The position numbers were made by a program, and so were the translations under genes. From an uncultured Gammaproteobacteria bacterium (GTDB lineage Bacteria; Pseudomonadota; Gammaproteobacteria; Steroidobacterales; UBA11654), in the NCBI GenBank assembly GCA_902553145.1, contig CACDKD010000003.1, positions 66,168 to 130,167 on the forward strand: a stretch of 64,000 bases of DNA. The letters run 5' to 3'. The first letter of the stretch is position 1. The number at the start of each line of letters is the position of its first letter. Below the pieces are notes generated by a model that worked only from the letters and a program-made list of their open reading frames with translations, searched no databases and had not been told where the DNA came from. Of the stretch, positions 9,270 through 19,828 are shown one piece after another.

Positions 9270-10217
9270 CTATTTGACAGGTTTGGATTGATTGCCATAT
9301 ATTTTGCCAATGTGTTTATCGCCCCTCTCTTTTGCAAGGTTTATTTGTTTTTGTCTTTCAGCAAATCGCTTCTTTTTTTCTTCACTGTGAGTTCCAAAAC
9401 AATTTGGACAACTAATGCCTTCAACATACTCATCAGATTCAATGTCATCCTCACTGATTGGCATTCTGCAGGCATGGCAAAGCGAGAAATCGCCTTCTAA
9501 CAACCCATGCTTGATTGAAACTCGATCATCAAAAACAAAACATTGACCATCCCAGAGACTTTCAGATTCACTGATTTCTTCCAGGTATTTTATAACACCG
9601 CCATCCAACTGATAGACATCTTCGCATCCATTTTTAATCATAAGCGAACTTGCTTTTTCACAACGAATACCTCCGGTACAAAACATGGCAACTCTTTTCT
9701 TATTGGTCATTAACTCCTCAAGGTTTTCTTCAATCCATTTTGGAAATTCTCTAAACGAATCGGTCATGGGGTTAATGGCATTTTTAAAAGTACCAATGGA
9801 GTATTCATACTGATTTCGAGTGTCGATAACGAGTGTATTGGGATCATTGATCAATTCATTCCACTCTTCGTTTTTAATATGTCGACCAGTGATTTGGGAA
9901 GGGTTGATGTCTCTTAATCCCATTGTCACGATTTCTTTTTTTATTTTTACCTTCATCCTCCCGAAGGTTTCTCCTAATGCATATGAGTATTTTGGCTCTA
10001 GATCTTTGAGATGAGGATCAGTTTTTAAAAATTCTACGACTTCTCTGATGTTTTCCTTTTTGCCCGATATGGTTCCATTGATGCCTTCGTTAGCAAGAAT
10101 GATGGTGCCTAGAATTTCCCTTTCTTTGCAAAAGCTTTCTAGTCTTTTCTTTCTTTTTGAAATTCCACCCCAGTTGATGAATTTGTAAAATGAGATGACT
10201 GTGTGTTTTTCTGTCAC
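9270..10217 (-). CDS. trhO: tRNA uridine hydroxylase / rhodanese-domain protein (TrhO/YceA family)
   Basis: Rhodanese active site MFCTGGIRCEKAS; N-terminal acylphosphatase-like region; C-terminal CxxC cysteines. Confidence 0.92.
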   Translation of the reverse strand: MTEKHTVISFYKFINWGGISKRKKRLESFCKEREILGTIILANEGINGTISGKKENIREVVEFLKTDPHLKDLEPKYSYALGETFGRMKVKIKKEIVTMGLRDINPSQITGRHIKNEEWNELINDPNTLVIDTRNQYEYSIGTFKNAINPMTDSFREFPKWIEENLEELMTNKKRVAMFCTGGIRCEKASSLMIKNGCEDVYQLDGGVIKYLEEISESESLWDGQCFVFDDRVSIKHGLLEGDFSLCHACRMPISEDDIESDEYVEGISCPNCFGTHSEEKKKRFAERQKQINLAKERGDKHIGKIYGNQSKPVK

Positions 10218-10224
10218 CTTATTG

Positions 10225-11268
10225 TCAATAAGAGCGATGCAAAATAATTTCTGCCAAGTTTGTCAGAGCAGTTTTATATTTGCTGTTATCGAGTGATTGA
10301 ATTGAGTGCAATGCAAATTCTGTCTTCTCTTTAGCATCATTGACTGAAGAAGCAATTGACCCGGTGGATTGAATGGATCCAATTATTTTGTCTGCATTTT
10401 TTGAATCTTTGTTCAATATGGCTTGACCGATCATCTCCTGCATATCCGGCATTGTTCGCTCAAGAGTATAAATCATAGGTAGTGTTACCTTTCCTTCAGC
10501 AAGGTCATCACCCACATCTTTACCCATGATTTCAAATGAGGAGCTGTAATCCAATACATCATCTACAATTTGATATGCCATACCCAATTCTTTTCCAAAT
10601 AGTTGCAGTGTAGTGAGTACTGTTTGAGACTGATTGCTCAAAAGTCCGCCTACAACCATAGCCGCTTCAAAAAGCTTTCCTGTTTTACGATAGATAACCT
10701 CAAGATATTGCTCTTTATTGATTTTTGGATTTCCACTATTGATGAGTTGCAATACTTCGCCTTCAGCAATGGTATTTGTTGCATCTGACATAACTTCCAT
10801 AATTCCCATGTGATTGATTTGCACCATAATTTGGAAGGCCCTCGAGTACAAGAAGTCACCAACCAAGATAGTCGATTCATTCCCGAAACTTTGATGCGCT
10901 GTTTTGATGCCTCTCCTTGAATCGGAATTATCGACCACATCATCATGGAGTAGGGTAGCCGTGTGAATGAACTCGATCATTGCTGCTGCTTTTACAATTC
11001 GATCCAGATCCGATGCTCCACAAGCTCTTGCTGATAGCAGAACTATAAGCGGTCTAATTCTTTTCCCACCGCTGTTAACAATGTATTGAGAGATATTATT
11101 TATCAGCTCTATGTCGCTCGACAGCTGTTTTTCTATTTCTTGATCAAGTAAAGACCATTCTTCGGAAACAAGTGATCTTATTTCTTCCAAAGACGCTTTC
11201 TGTTCTCTAATTTTTTCTATGCTTTTCATTATCTCCATCATTATCATTTTTGATGAAAGCTTGGACAA
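10225..11268 (-). CDS. ispB: Polyprenyl (octaprenyl) diphosphate synthase
   Basis: GGKRIRPLIVLL, first Asp-rich LLHDDVVDNSDSRRG, second YQIVDDVLDYSS; divergent from rplU. Confidence 0.93.
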   Translation of the reverse strand: MSKLSSKMIMMEIMKSIEKIREQKASLEEIRSLVSEEWSLLDQEIEKQLSSDIELINNISQYIVNSGGKRIRPLIVLLSARACGASDLDRIVKAAAMIEFIHTATLLHDDVVDNSDSRRGIKTAHQSFGNESTILVGDFLYSRAFQIMVQINHMGIMEVMSDATNTIAEGEVLQLINSGNPKINKEQYLEVIYRKTGKLFEAAMVVGGLLSNQSQTVLTTLQLFGKELGMAYQIVDDVLDYSSSFEIMGKDVGDDLAEGKVTLPMIYTLERTMPDMQEMIGQAILNKDSKNADKIIGSIQSTGSIASSVNDAKEKTEFALHSIQSLDNSKYKTALTNLAEIILHRSY

Positions 11269-11352
11269 TATATCAGACCATTAAAATTATTGAATAAAAA
11301 AGCTTTAATCTATAGAATTGCCATCACTTTAGGTTGGATTTACTGGAAAAAA

Positions 11353-11724
11353 ATGTACGCAATAATTAAATCAGGTGGCAAACAGTATCGAGTGAAAAAA
11401 GGCGAGAAGCTTAAGTTAGAAAAACTAGATACTGAAATTGGCAAGAAAATAGTCTTCGATGAAGTCCTATCAGTAGGAGAGGGTGCCGATCTCAAAATCG
11501 GAACTCCATACCTGAAAGACGCAAAGGTTGAGGCGAAAGTCATCGATGAAGGAAAATCCAAGAAAATTGAAGTAATTAAATTCAAAAGAAGAAAGAATTA
11601 CAAAAGAAACTTCGGGCATCGACAACACTTTTCACTGGTTGAAATAACAAACATCAGTGTTAAAAAGGCAGCAGTCAAAAAGGCAGCAGTCAAAAAGGCA
11701 CCAGCCAAGAAGGAAGAGAAATAA
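11353..11724 (+). CDS. rplU: 50S ribosomal protein L21 with Lys/Ala-rich C-terminal tail
   Basis: MYAIIKSGGKQYRVKKGEKLKLEKLD; KFKRRKNYKRNFGHRQHFSLVEI; start moved to internal ATG. Confidence 0.96.
   Translation: MYAIIKSGGKQYRVKKGEKLKLEKLDTEIGKKIVFDEVLSVGEGADLKIGTPYLKDAKVEAKVIDEGKSKKIEVIKFKRRKNYKRNFGHRQHFSLVEITNISVKKAAVKKAAVKKAPAKKEEK
11659..11712 (+). repeat. 15-bp in-frame tandem repeat (about 3.5 copies) encoding the VKKAA-type tail of L21
   Basis: GTTAAAAAGGCAGCA / GTCAAAAAGGCAGCA / GTCAAAAAGGCACCA / GCCAAGAAG. Confidence 0.85.
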
Positions 11725-11745
11725 TAAAAATTTAGAGGGCTTAAC

Positions 11746-12009
11746 ATGGCACATAAGAAAGCAGGCGGAAGTTCCAGGAATGGAAGAGATTCAGAGTCTA
11801 AGAGACTCGGGCTGAAGAAGTATGGTGGCCAGACAGTTCGGGCCGGCAATATCATTGTTAGGCAGAGAGGGACTAAGTTTCATCCAGGGAAAAATGTTGG
11901 CATCGGCAAAGATCATACATTGTTTGCAAAAATTGATGGCGAGCTTAAATTTGAGAAAAAAGGCTCAAGCTTGAAACAATACGCAACAGTCACACCTCTT
12001 ACAGACTAG
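11746..12009 (+). CDS. rpmA: 50S ribosomal protein L27
   Basis: [48 protein letters not shown]. Confidence 0.97.
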   Translation: MAHKKAGGSSRNGRDSESKRLGLKKYGGQTVRAGNIIVRQRGTKFHPGKNVGIGKDHTLFAKIDGELKFEKKGSSLKQYATVTPLTD

Positions 12010-12031
12010 CAGTTTAATCCACTTAACCTAA

Positions 12032-13096
<1,065 letters not shown>

Positions 13097-13100
13097 AGAT

Positions 13101-13364
13101 TTAAGCGATCGACTTAATTTTTTTAACAAGTTTGCTCTTTTGGTTAGCTGCTTTATTGGGATGGATAACTCCTTTTCTAGCCAACGAATCAATCAATGGT
13201 TGAGCTTTCTTGTATTCAGCAGATGCTTCACCAGAGTTTCCTTCACTTGCAGCTTTTAGTACTTTTTTTACAGAAGTTCTCATTCTGTTTTTAAGCGCAA
13301 TATTATTGTCTCTGTTTGTTTTATTCTGTCTAGCTCTTTTCTTTGCTGATGGTGTATTAGCCAT
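13101..13364 (-). CDS. rpsT: 30S ribosomal protein S20
   Basis: MANTPSAKKRARQNKTNRDNNIALKNRMRTSVKKVLKA; ends QKSKLVKKIKSIA. Confidence 0.96.
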   Translation of the reverse strand: MANTPSAKKRARQNKTNRDNNIALKNRMRTSVKKVLKAASEGNSGEASAEYKKAQPLIDSLARKGVIHPNKAANQKSKLVKKIKSIA

Positions 13365-13504
13365 ATTTGTTACCTAGCATTAGCCTTAATGTTAAAAAGG
13401 GGTGTATTCTTTTATATTTGTAGGGTCATTGTCAATAAATATTATTAAGGAATCGTTACTTATCCAGAATCGATATCTTGTTATCATTCATATAAGTGAA
13501 AATA

Positions 13505-15103
13505 ATGCCGAAATCATACACAAAAGATAATCTGCTCAAATCAACGACTATTGTTGGTTTAATGACATTCTTATCTAGAATCTCCGGACTCATAAGAGAC
13601 ATAATCTATGCCAGGTTATTTGGCGCACTTCCCCTGATGGATGCTTTCTTAGTCGCGTTTAGAGTCCCAAATTCCTTCAGGCGATTTTTTGCTGAAGGCT
13701 CATTTTCAAGAGCATTCATTCCTGTCCTTTCAGATTTTGAAGAAAATCAGGATGAGGAAGGAATCAGAGAGTTGATTGACAGGACAGCTGGAACATTAGG
13801 ACTCATCTTATTTATGATTACTCTTTTAGGAGTTATTTTCTCTCCTTTCCTAATTCTTCTATTTGCGCCAGGATTTACAGAAACAAATCTGGAAAATGGT
13901 CGATATGAACTCTCTGTTGAAATGCTTAGGTTGACATTTCCATATCTCCTTTTTATCTCTCTGACTGCCCTTTGCGGCGCAGTATTGAACACCAAGAAAC
14001 ATTTTTGGGCCACTGCATTTAATCCCATTATCTTGAATGTCGTTTTAATTCTTTTTGCGGCGATATTGTCACCTCGATTTGAGAATCCTGGCATCGCTTT
14101 GGCTCTTGGAGTTTTTATAGCAGGCATACTCCAATTGCTTTTTTTACTCCCTTTTTTAAGGAATTATAATCGATTGCCTCGTCCAAAATGGGGTTGGAAT
14201 CACTCGGGGGTAAAACGAGTGATAAAGCTGATGATTCCATCGCTTATTGGCAGCTCAGCCTCCCAGATTAATCTCTTGGTCAATACACTGATTGCTTCAT
14301 TCCTTGCAACTGGAAGTGTGAGTTGGATTTATTATTCTGATCGCTTATTGGAATTTCCAGTAGGTGTTTTTGGTGTTGCATTATCCACAGTGGTTTTACC
14401 ATTCTTATCCAAAGAAAATGCTCTTGATAACCAAAAGCAGTTTAAACAAACTCTTCACTGGGGATTAAGTCTTTCGCTATTGGTTTCAATTCCATCAGCG
14501 GCAGGACTTTTTTTACTATCTGGTCCGCTTATCTCTACTATTTTCTTGGGAGGGAGTTTCAGTGATTACGATTTAATGATGACAGACATAAGTCTCAGAG
14601 GTTATTCAATTGGTATTATAGGTCTGTGTATGGTTTTGGTCTTATCACCAGCATTCTACGCAAGAGAAGACACAAAGACACCATTAAGATTTGGGCTAAT
14701 CACACTATTCGTCAATGTCATTTTATCAATTCTATTTGTCTCTTACTTTATGAATGAAAATTCTGATTACCCACACTTGGGACTTGCACTTGCTTTTTCA
14801 ATTGCTTCAATCACGAATGCAGGGCTATTGTTTTATAGGCTGATTATCGATGGACTAATCGAGATAAATCAAGATGGTCTAATACACATCCTCAGGATTG
14901 CATTGGCAACGGCTGCAATGATTGCCTTCTTAATGGCTTTTAATCCAGAAAATACATTATGGGCAAACAGCGCGCTTTCAGAAAGAATAAGATCACTATT
15001 TTTCCTAATTTCATCGTCTGTGGTTATTTATTTTTCAATTCTTTTTCTTCTTGGGTTTAGGTTTAGAGACTTACGTGTTGAATCCACAAGCGAGCAACTA
15101 TAA
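13505..15103 (+). CDS. murJ: Lipid II flippase MurJ
   Basis: Polytopic; LLKSTTIVGLMTFLSRISGLIRDIIYARLFG; FRVPNSFRRFFAEGSFSRAFIPVLSDF. Confidence 0.94.
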   Translation: MPKSYTKDNLLKSTTIVGLMTFLSRISGLIRDIIYARLFGALPLMDAFLVAFRVPNSFRRFFAEGSFSRAFIPVLSDFEENQDEEGIRELIDRTAGTLGLILFMITLLGVIFSPFLILLFAPGFTETNLENGRYELSVEMLRLTFPYLLFISLTALCGAVLNTKKHFWATAFNPIILNVVLILFAAILSPRFENPGIALALGVFIAGILQLLFLLPFLRNYNRLPRPKWGWNHSGVKRVIKLMIPSLIGSSASQINLLVNTLIASFLATGSVSWIYYSDRLLEFPVGVFGVALSTVVLPFLSKENALDNQKQFKQTLHWGLSLSLLVSIPSAAGLFLLSGPLISTIFLGGSFSDYDLMMTDISLRGYSIGIIGLCMVLVLSPAFYAREDTKTPLRFGLITLFVNVILSILFVSYFMNENSDYPHLGLALAFSIASITNAGLLFYRLIIDGLIEINQDGLIHILRIALATAAMIAFLMAFNPENTLWANSALSERIRSLFFLISSSVVIYFSILFLLGFRFRDLRVESTSEQL

Positions 15104-15126
15104 TATGCACACAAAATGAGCATCTA

Positions 15127-17916
15127 GTGAAAGATTATAAAGACACTTTGAATCTTCCGGGCACGTCTTTTCCAATGAAGGCGAATCTGCCCAATCGAGA
15201 GCCTGAAATTCTTAAATTTTGGGATGAAATTCATTTGTATGAGAAAATTAGAAAAAAAGGTCAGGGAAAGAAACCATTCCTTCTTCTTGATGGCCCTCCT
15301 TATGCTAATGGCAAAATTCACATTGGGCATGCTCTCAATAAAATATTGAAAGATTTCATCATTAAATCAAAGACTTTGTTTGGGTACGATGCGCCTTATC
15401 TTCCTGGTTGGGATTGTCATGGCTTGCCAATTGAACATCAAGTGGAGAAGAAAAAAGGCAAGGTTGGACCGAAACTGACTGCAAAAGAATTTAGAGATCA
15501 TTGCCGTGAATATGCTTTGAAGCAAGTTGAAGAACAGAAAGAGGATTTTATTCGTTTGGGAGTCCCTGGAGAGTGGGAAAATCCATATTTGACATTGGAT
15601 AAAAAATACGAAGCAGAGCAGATCAGGGCATTTGCTGAGATATATGCAAACAACCATGTCACGCATGGGCATAAACCAGTGCATTGGTGCTTAGACTGTG
15701 AATCTGCTTTGGCAGAGGCTGAAGTTGAGTATATGGATAAGGTTTCTACCTCGGTAGATGTTTTATTCAAGGTCGTTGATACTTATGAATTTATCAAAAG
15801 AACAGAATCAAAAAAGATTGTTGATGGTACGGATTTATATATTCCAATTTGGACAACAACACCATGGACACTTCCATCAAATGAAGCGGTCGCCATGGGA
15901 AAGGATATTTCCTATGGAATTTACAAGCTCACCTTAAATGGACGAGAAATTCTTGTAGTTATCGCTAATGATTTAAAAGAAACCATTAAAAATAGATGGA
16001 ATGTTGAAAATCTTAAGATGCTAGAGAAAATTTCTGCTGAAAATCTCTTTGGACTTCGGTTGCAGCATCCCTTTGATGAAAGAACCGTTCCAGTTCTTTT
16101 GGGAGAGCACGTTACGACAGAAAATGGAACTGGCTCGGTTCACACCGCTCCTGCTCATGGCCTAGAGGATTTTCAACTGGGAAAAGAAAATGATTTGGAT
16201 CTCAATTGTTATGTGAATACCTATGGTGTTTTTATCGAAACAAAGGAGAGCTTTGCTAAGCAACATATATTTAAATCCGAATCTAATATCATCGAAAAAC
16301 TAAGTGACTCAGGCTTATTAATCTCGAGCGAAAAATTTGAACACAGTTACCCACACTGCTGGAGACATAAAACACCTGTGATCTACAGGACTACAAAGCA
16401 ATGGTTCATTAGCATGGAAAATCAAGATTTTCGAACTGCTTGTTTGAGTTCCATTAAAGATGTTAATTGGAAACCGACTTGGGGAGAGGAGCGAATCCAT
16501 GGAATGATTGAAACCAGGCCAGACTGGTGTATTTCAAGACAAAGGTATTGGGGCGTGCCTATTCCCCTTTTTACGCACAAAGATGATCAAGGAATTCATC
16601 CCAACACTCCAGACTTGCTCAATCAGATTGCTGATAAAGTTGAGGATCAGGGAATTGATGCTTGGTTTGATACAGGCATCGAAGAATTTCTAGGCGACGA
16701 TGCAAACTCGTATGAAAAATCTACGGATACGATGGACGTTTGGATGGACTCAGGGATTGCGCATAAAACTGTCAGCCGTCTTTTTGATCACATAAAAGAC
16801 GAGGCTGATTTGTATCTTGAAGGGTCTGATCAGCACCGCGGTTGGTTCCAAAGTTCTTTACTTACTTCTGTGGCGATAAACAATCATGCACCTTATAAAG
16901 AAGTTCTTACTCATGGATTTGTCGTCGATGAGAAAGGGCATAAAATGTCCAAATCACTCGGAAATACCGTATCTCCTCAATCTGTAATTAATAATATGGG
17001 AGCTGATATCTTGAGGCTTTGGGTTGCATCAACTGATTACTCCAGTGAAATGAAAATTTCAGATCAGATACTTAAACGAAATGGTGATACTTACAGAAGG
17101 ATAAGAAATACGGCGAGATTTTTATTAAGCAACTTAAGTGACTTTGATCCAAGAAAGAATCAAAAGAAAGTCCATGATTTGGTGCTGCTTGATCAGTTAG
17201 CTATACAACGTGTTTCAGTCTTAAATGAGCAAATTAAAAATGAGTATAACAACTATTCATTCCATAAGATCATCCAGCTTCTGCATAACTTTTGTGTCAA
17301 TGATATGGGTGGTTTCTATTTAGACATCCTTAAGGATCGACTCTATACAATGCCAGCAGATTCATCTGGGCGAAGATCGGCACAAACGGCTTTGTATATC
17401 ATTGCTGAATCTTTGACTCGTTGGATTGCACCAATTCTGTCTTTTACCTCTGAAGAAATTTGGAAACATCTTCCAGAAAGAAAAGAGGAGTCCGTATTTC
17501 TTTCTGAGTGGTTGGATATAGACAATCCAGAATCGAATGTTGACTGGGATCAGTTGAATGAAATCAATACCATTGTTCTTAAAGCATTGGAGGTTGCGAG
17601 AGATGATGATGAAATTGGTTCTTCATTGGATGCTCATTTGGAAATTTCTGCAGATCAAAAAACACACGATTTTCTGACTCAGTTTTCTGAAGAGTTGAGA
17701 TTCTTATTTATTACTTCTTCAGTCGATCTTCAGATGGATGATAGTCTGGATTCCAATGAAAAAATGAGGGTGAATGTGAAAAAATCTAGAGCAGAAAAAT
17801 GCGGAAGATGTTGGCACAGGCAAGAAACAGTTGGTGATTCTGATGAACACCCTGATATTTGTGCTCGGTGCATCAGCAACATTGGTGATTCGCCAGAAGA
17901 GAGATCTTTTTTCTAA
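15127..17916 (+). CDS. ileS: Isoleucyl-tRNA synthetase
   Basis: GPPYANGKIHIGHALNK (HIGH), KMSKSLGN (KMSKS), C-terminal CGRCWH...CARC zinc site. Confidence 0.98.
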   Translation: MKDYKDTLNLPGTSFPMKANLPNREPEILKFWDEIHLYEKIRKKGQGKKPFLLLDGPPYANGKIHIGHALNKILKDFIIKSKTLFGYDAPYLPGWDCHGLPIEHQVEKKKGKVGPKLTAKEFRDHCREYALKQVEEQKEDFIRLGVPGEWENPYLTLDKKYEAEQIRAFAEIYANNHVTHGHKPVHWCLDCESALAEAEVEYMDKVSTSVDVLFKVVDTYEFIKRTESKKIVDGTDLYIPIWTTTPWTLPSNEAVAMGKDISYGIYKLTLNGREILVVIANDLKETIKNRWNVENLKMLEKISAENLFGLRLQHPFDERTVPVLLGEHVTTENGTGSVHTAPAHGLEDFQLGKENDLDLNCYVNTYGVFIETKESFAKQHIFKSESNIIEKLSDSGLLISSEKFEHSYPHCWRHKTPVIYRTTKQWFISMENQDFRTACLSSIKDVNWKPTWGEERIHGMIETRPDWCISRQRYWGVPIPLFTHKDDQGIHPNTPDLLNQIADKVEDQGIDAWFDTGIEEFLGDDANSYEKSTDTMDVWMDSGIAHKTVSRLFDHIKDEADLYLEGSDQHRGWFQSSLLTSVAINNHAPYKEVLTHGFVVDEKGHKMSKSLGNTVSPQSVINNMGADILRLWVASTDYSSEMKISDQILKRNGDTYRRIRNTARFLLSNLSDFDPRKNQKKVHDLVLLDQLAIQRVSVLNEQIKNEYNNYSFHKIIQLLHNFCVNDMGGFYLDILKDRLYTMPADSSGRRSAQTALYIIAESLTRWIAPILSFTSEEIWKHLPERKEESVFLSEWLDIDNPESNVDWDQLNEINTIVLKALEVARDDDEIGSSLDAHLEISADQKTHDFLTQFSEELRFLFITSSVDLQMDDSLDSNEKMRVNVKKSRAEKCGRCWHRQETVGDSDEHPDICARCISNIGDSPEERSFF

Positions 17917-18384
17917 ATGAGGCTTATCTTATTTAGGTTATCGCTCGTTCTATCAATCATCGTTCTTGATCAATGGTCTAAAAATCTAGCAATTGCTTTG
18001 CTTGGAGAATATGAAAGATTAAGTTTGTTAACCTTTCTTGATTTCACGTTGATTTACAATAAAGGGATTGCATTCAGTCTTTTTGACTTCCAATCTGGAA
18101 TGCAAACTCTGCCTTTGATAATCATTACGTTTATAGCAATTGCAGTCTTTATTTTTCTCCTCATTCGTAATAAATGGTCGAATATAGAGGAGATTGGGAT
18201 CCTTTTTATCATCGGTGGGGCCATTGGAAATCTAATTGATCGAATTACCCAAGGTGCCGTCACAGATTTTATTCTGTTTTATTACAATGATCTCTATTTT
18301 CCAGCATTTAATTTTGCGGACAGTTTTATTACAGTTGGAATCACTGTCTTGTTGATAACAGAGCTCTCAAGAAAAAAAGAATGA
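17917..18384 (+). CDS. lspA: Lipoprotein signal peptidase
   Basis: VLDQWSKNLAI, YNKGIAFSLF, GGAIGNLIDR, FNFADSFITVG. Confidence 0.96.
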   Translation: MRLILFRLSLVLSIIVLDQWSKNLAIALLGEYERLSLLTFLDFTLIYNKGIAFSLFDFQSGMQTLPLIIITFIAIAVFIFLLIRNKWSNIEEIGILFIIGGAIGNLIDRITQGAVTDFILFYYNDLYFPAFNFADSFITVGITVLLITELSRKKE

Positions 18385-18446
18385 GATCAATACAATAAGG
18401 CATTGAAAATATTGGAAAAATCAAGAATCCACTTTAGAATATCGCT

Positions 18447-18863
18447 ATGGAAGATGTAATCGAGTTAAAAACAAAGGTTCAAGAGAAGCTCAAGCTTTAT
18501 GGTTTGAGACCTACAAGAGCACGCACACGCATTGGAATGATGTTGCTGGATAAGCCAAAACATCTTTCAGCTGATCAAGTTCATGAAAAGCTGAAACAAA
18601 AGGGCTATACCATCTCAAAAGCTACAGTCTACAATACGCTGAATGCTTTTAGTGAATGCGGAATAGTCAGCGAAGTTACAATAGATCCAAGTCGCACCTA
18701 TTATGATTCAAGAACTACACCTCATCATCATTTCTTTAATATTGATACCGGCCAGCTAGTGGATATTGCCAGCGACGATATGAGTGTCGAGAATATCCCA
18801 AGGCTTCCGGATAATACCCAAATTCAGGATCTTGAAATTGTCGTCAAGATCTCAAATAAATAG
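18447..18863 (+). CDS. Fur-family transcriptional regulator, Irr-like
   Basis: LRPTRARTRIGMMLL, SKATVYNTLNAFSECGIV, SRTYYDSRTTPHHHFF. Confidence 0.88.
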   Translation: MEDVIELKTKVQEKLKLYGLRPTRARTRIGMMLLDKPKHLSADQVHEKLKQKGYTISKATVYNTLNAFSECGIVSEVTIDPSRTYYDSRTTPHHHFFNIDTGQLVDIASDDMSVENIPRLPDNTQIQDLEIVVKISNK

Positions 18864-18882
18864 TTTCAAATAGGAGAAGATA

Positions 18883-19659
18883 ATGGCACGTCACCGCGCA
18901 CTAGAAATGTTTGGCAGATCAGGTAACCCAGCTTTCAAAAGTAAGGCTTTTTCTCACCGTTCATCTGATTTCTCCACCAATGCAGTCATGACTCTATCAG
19001 GGGCTGTTAACAAGACAGGTTTATATCTATTGTTGTGTACATTATCCGCTGCTTGGACTTGGAATATATTCTTCAATTCTGGTGATCCGAGTTCAGTATC
19101 AGGGCTGATGATTTTCGGACTTATTGGAGGCTTGATAGCCGCAATGATTACTATCTTTAACCCTACCAAGGCAAATATTACCGCACCAATATATGCAATT
19201 CTTCAAGGATTAGCTGTAGGCGGGATTTCTGCAATATATGAGTCAAGTTTTGATGGCATTGTCATACAAGCGGTCGCACTTACCTTTGGCACACTTGCCG
19301 CGTTATTGCTTGCTTATAAGTCTGGTCTTATTAAGCCAACAGAGAATTTTCGTCTGATGTTATTTGCAGCAACAGGGGGTATTTTTGTTCTCTATCTTGT
19401 GAGTTTCATAATGAGCTTCTTCGGTGGGGGTATTGGATTTATTCATTCAAATAGCTTGATGGGAATTGGTTTTAGTCTTGTTGTAGTTGCCATTGCTGCA
19501 CTAAATCTTGTCCTTGACTTTGACTTCATCGAACAAGCCGCAGAACAGGGAGCGCCAAAATATCTTGAGGCCTATGGAGCTTTTTCATTGATGGTGACTC
19601 TAATCTGGCTTTACCTTGAGATCCTTCGTTTGCTTTCAAAAATATACTCGAGAGATTAG
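18883..19659 (+). CDS. Bax inhibitor-1/YccA-family-like membrane protein
   Basis: Seven hydrophobic segments; ALAVGG-like ILQGLAVGGIS, LDFDFIEQAAEQGAPKYLEAYGAFSLMVTLIWLYLEILRLLSKI. Confidence 0.85.
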   Translation: MARHRALEMFGRSGNPAFKSKAFSHRSSDFSTNAVMTLSGAVNKTGLYLLLCTLSAAWTWNIFFNSGDPSSVSGLMIFGLIGGLIAAMITIFNPTKANITAPIYAILQGLAVGGISAIYESSFDGIVIQAVALTFGTLAALLLAYKSGLIKPTENFRLMLFAATGGIFVLYLVSFIMSFFGGGIGFIHSNSLMGIGFSLVVVAIAALNLVLDFDFIEQAAEQGAPKYLEAYGAFSLMVTLIWLYLEILRLLSKIYSRD

Positions 19660-19817
19660 TGGGTTCTGAACTTTTTTATTCAGTTATAATTGTCATTTCG
19701 CTTGGGATTTTCTTTTATTTTGGAAATTTCAGAGCCTCCAATAAACAAACAGATAGGCCAGATCGAATCAACTGGGGCAAGTCAATCTTTGAAAAGCTTA
19801 AGAAGCTTGGTGATTAG
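19659..19817 (+). CDS. Small membrane-anchored protein (52 aa, GTG start), not in the supplied ORF track
   Basis: Manual translation VGSELFYSVIIVISLGIFFYFGNFRASNKQTDRPDRINWGKSIFEKLKKLGD*; start overlaps the upstream stop by one base (TAGTG). Confidence 0.45.
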   Translation: MGSELFYSVIIVISLGIFFYFGNFRASNKQTDRPDRINWGKSIFEKLKKLGD

Positions 19818-19828
19818 GGCGAACCTTT

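Noticed and set aside
13365-13504. Possible tRNA or small RNA between rpsT and murJ
   Set aside because: No cloverleaf-like stems or T-loop GTTCRA sequence found; most likely just divergent promoters.
13747-14127. 126-aa minus-strand ORF opposite murJ
   Set aside because: Shadow ORF; Arg/Pro/Lys-rich translation without a plausible start context.
15104-15126. Truncated ribF remnant between murJ and ileS
   Set aside because: Only 23 nt separate the genes; no room for a remnant.
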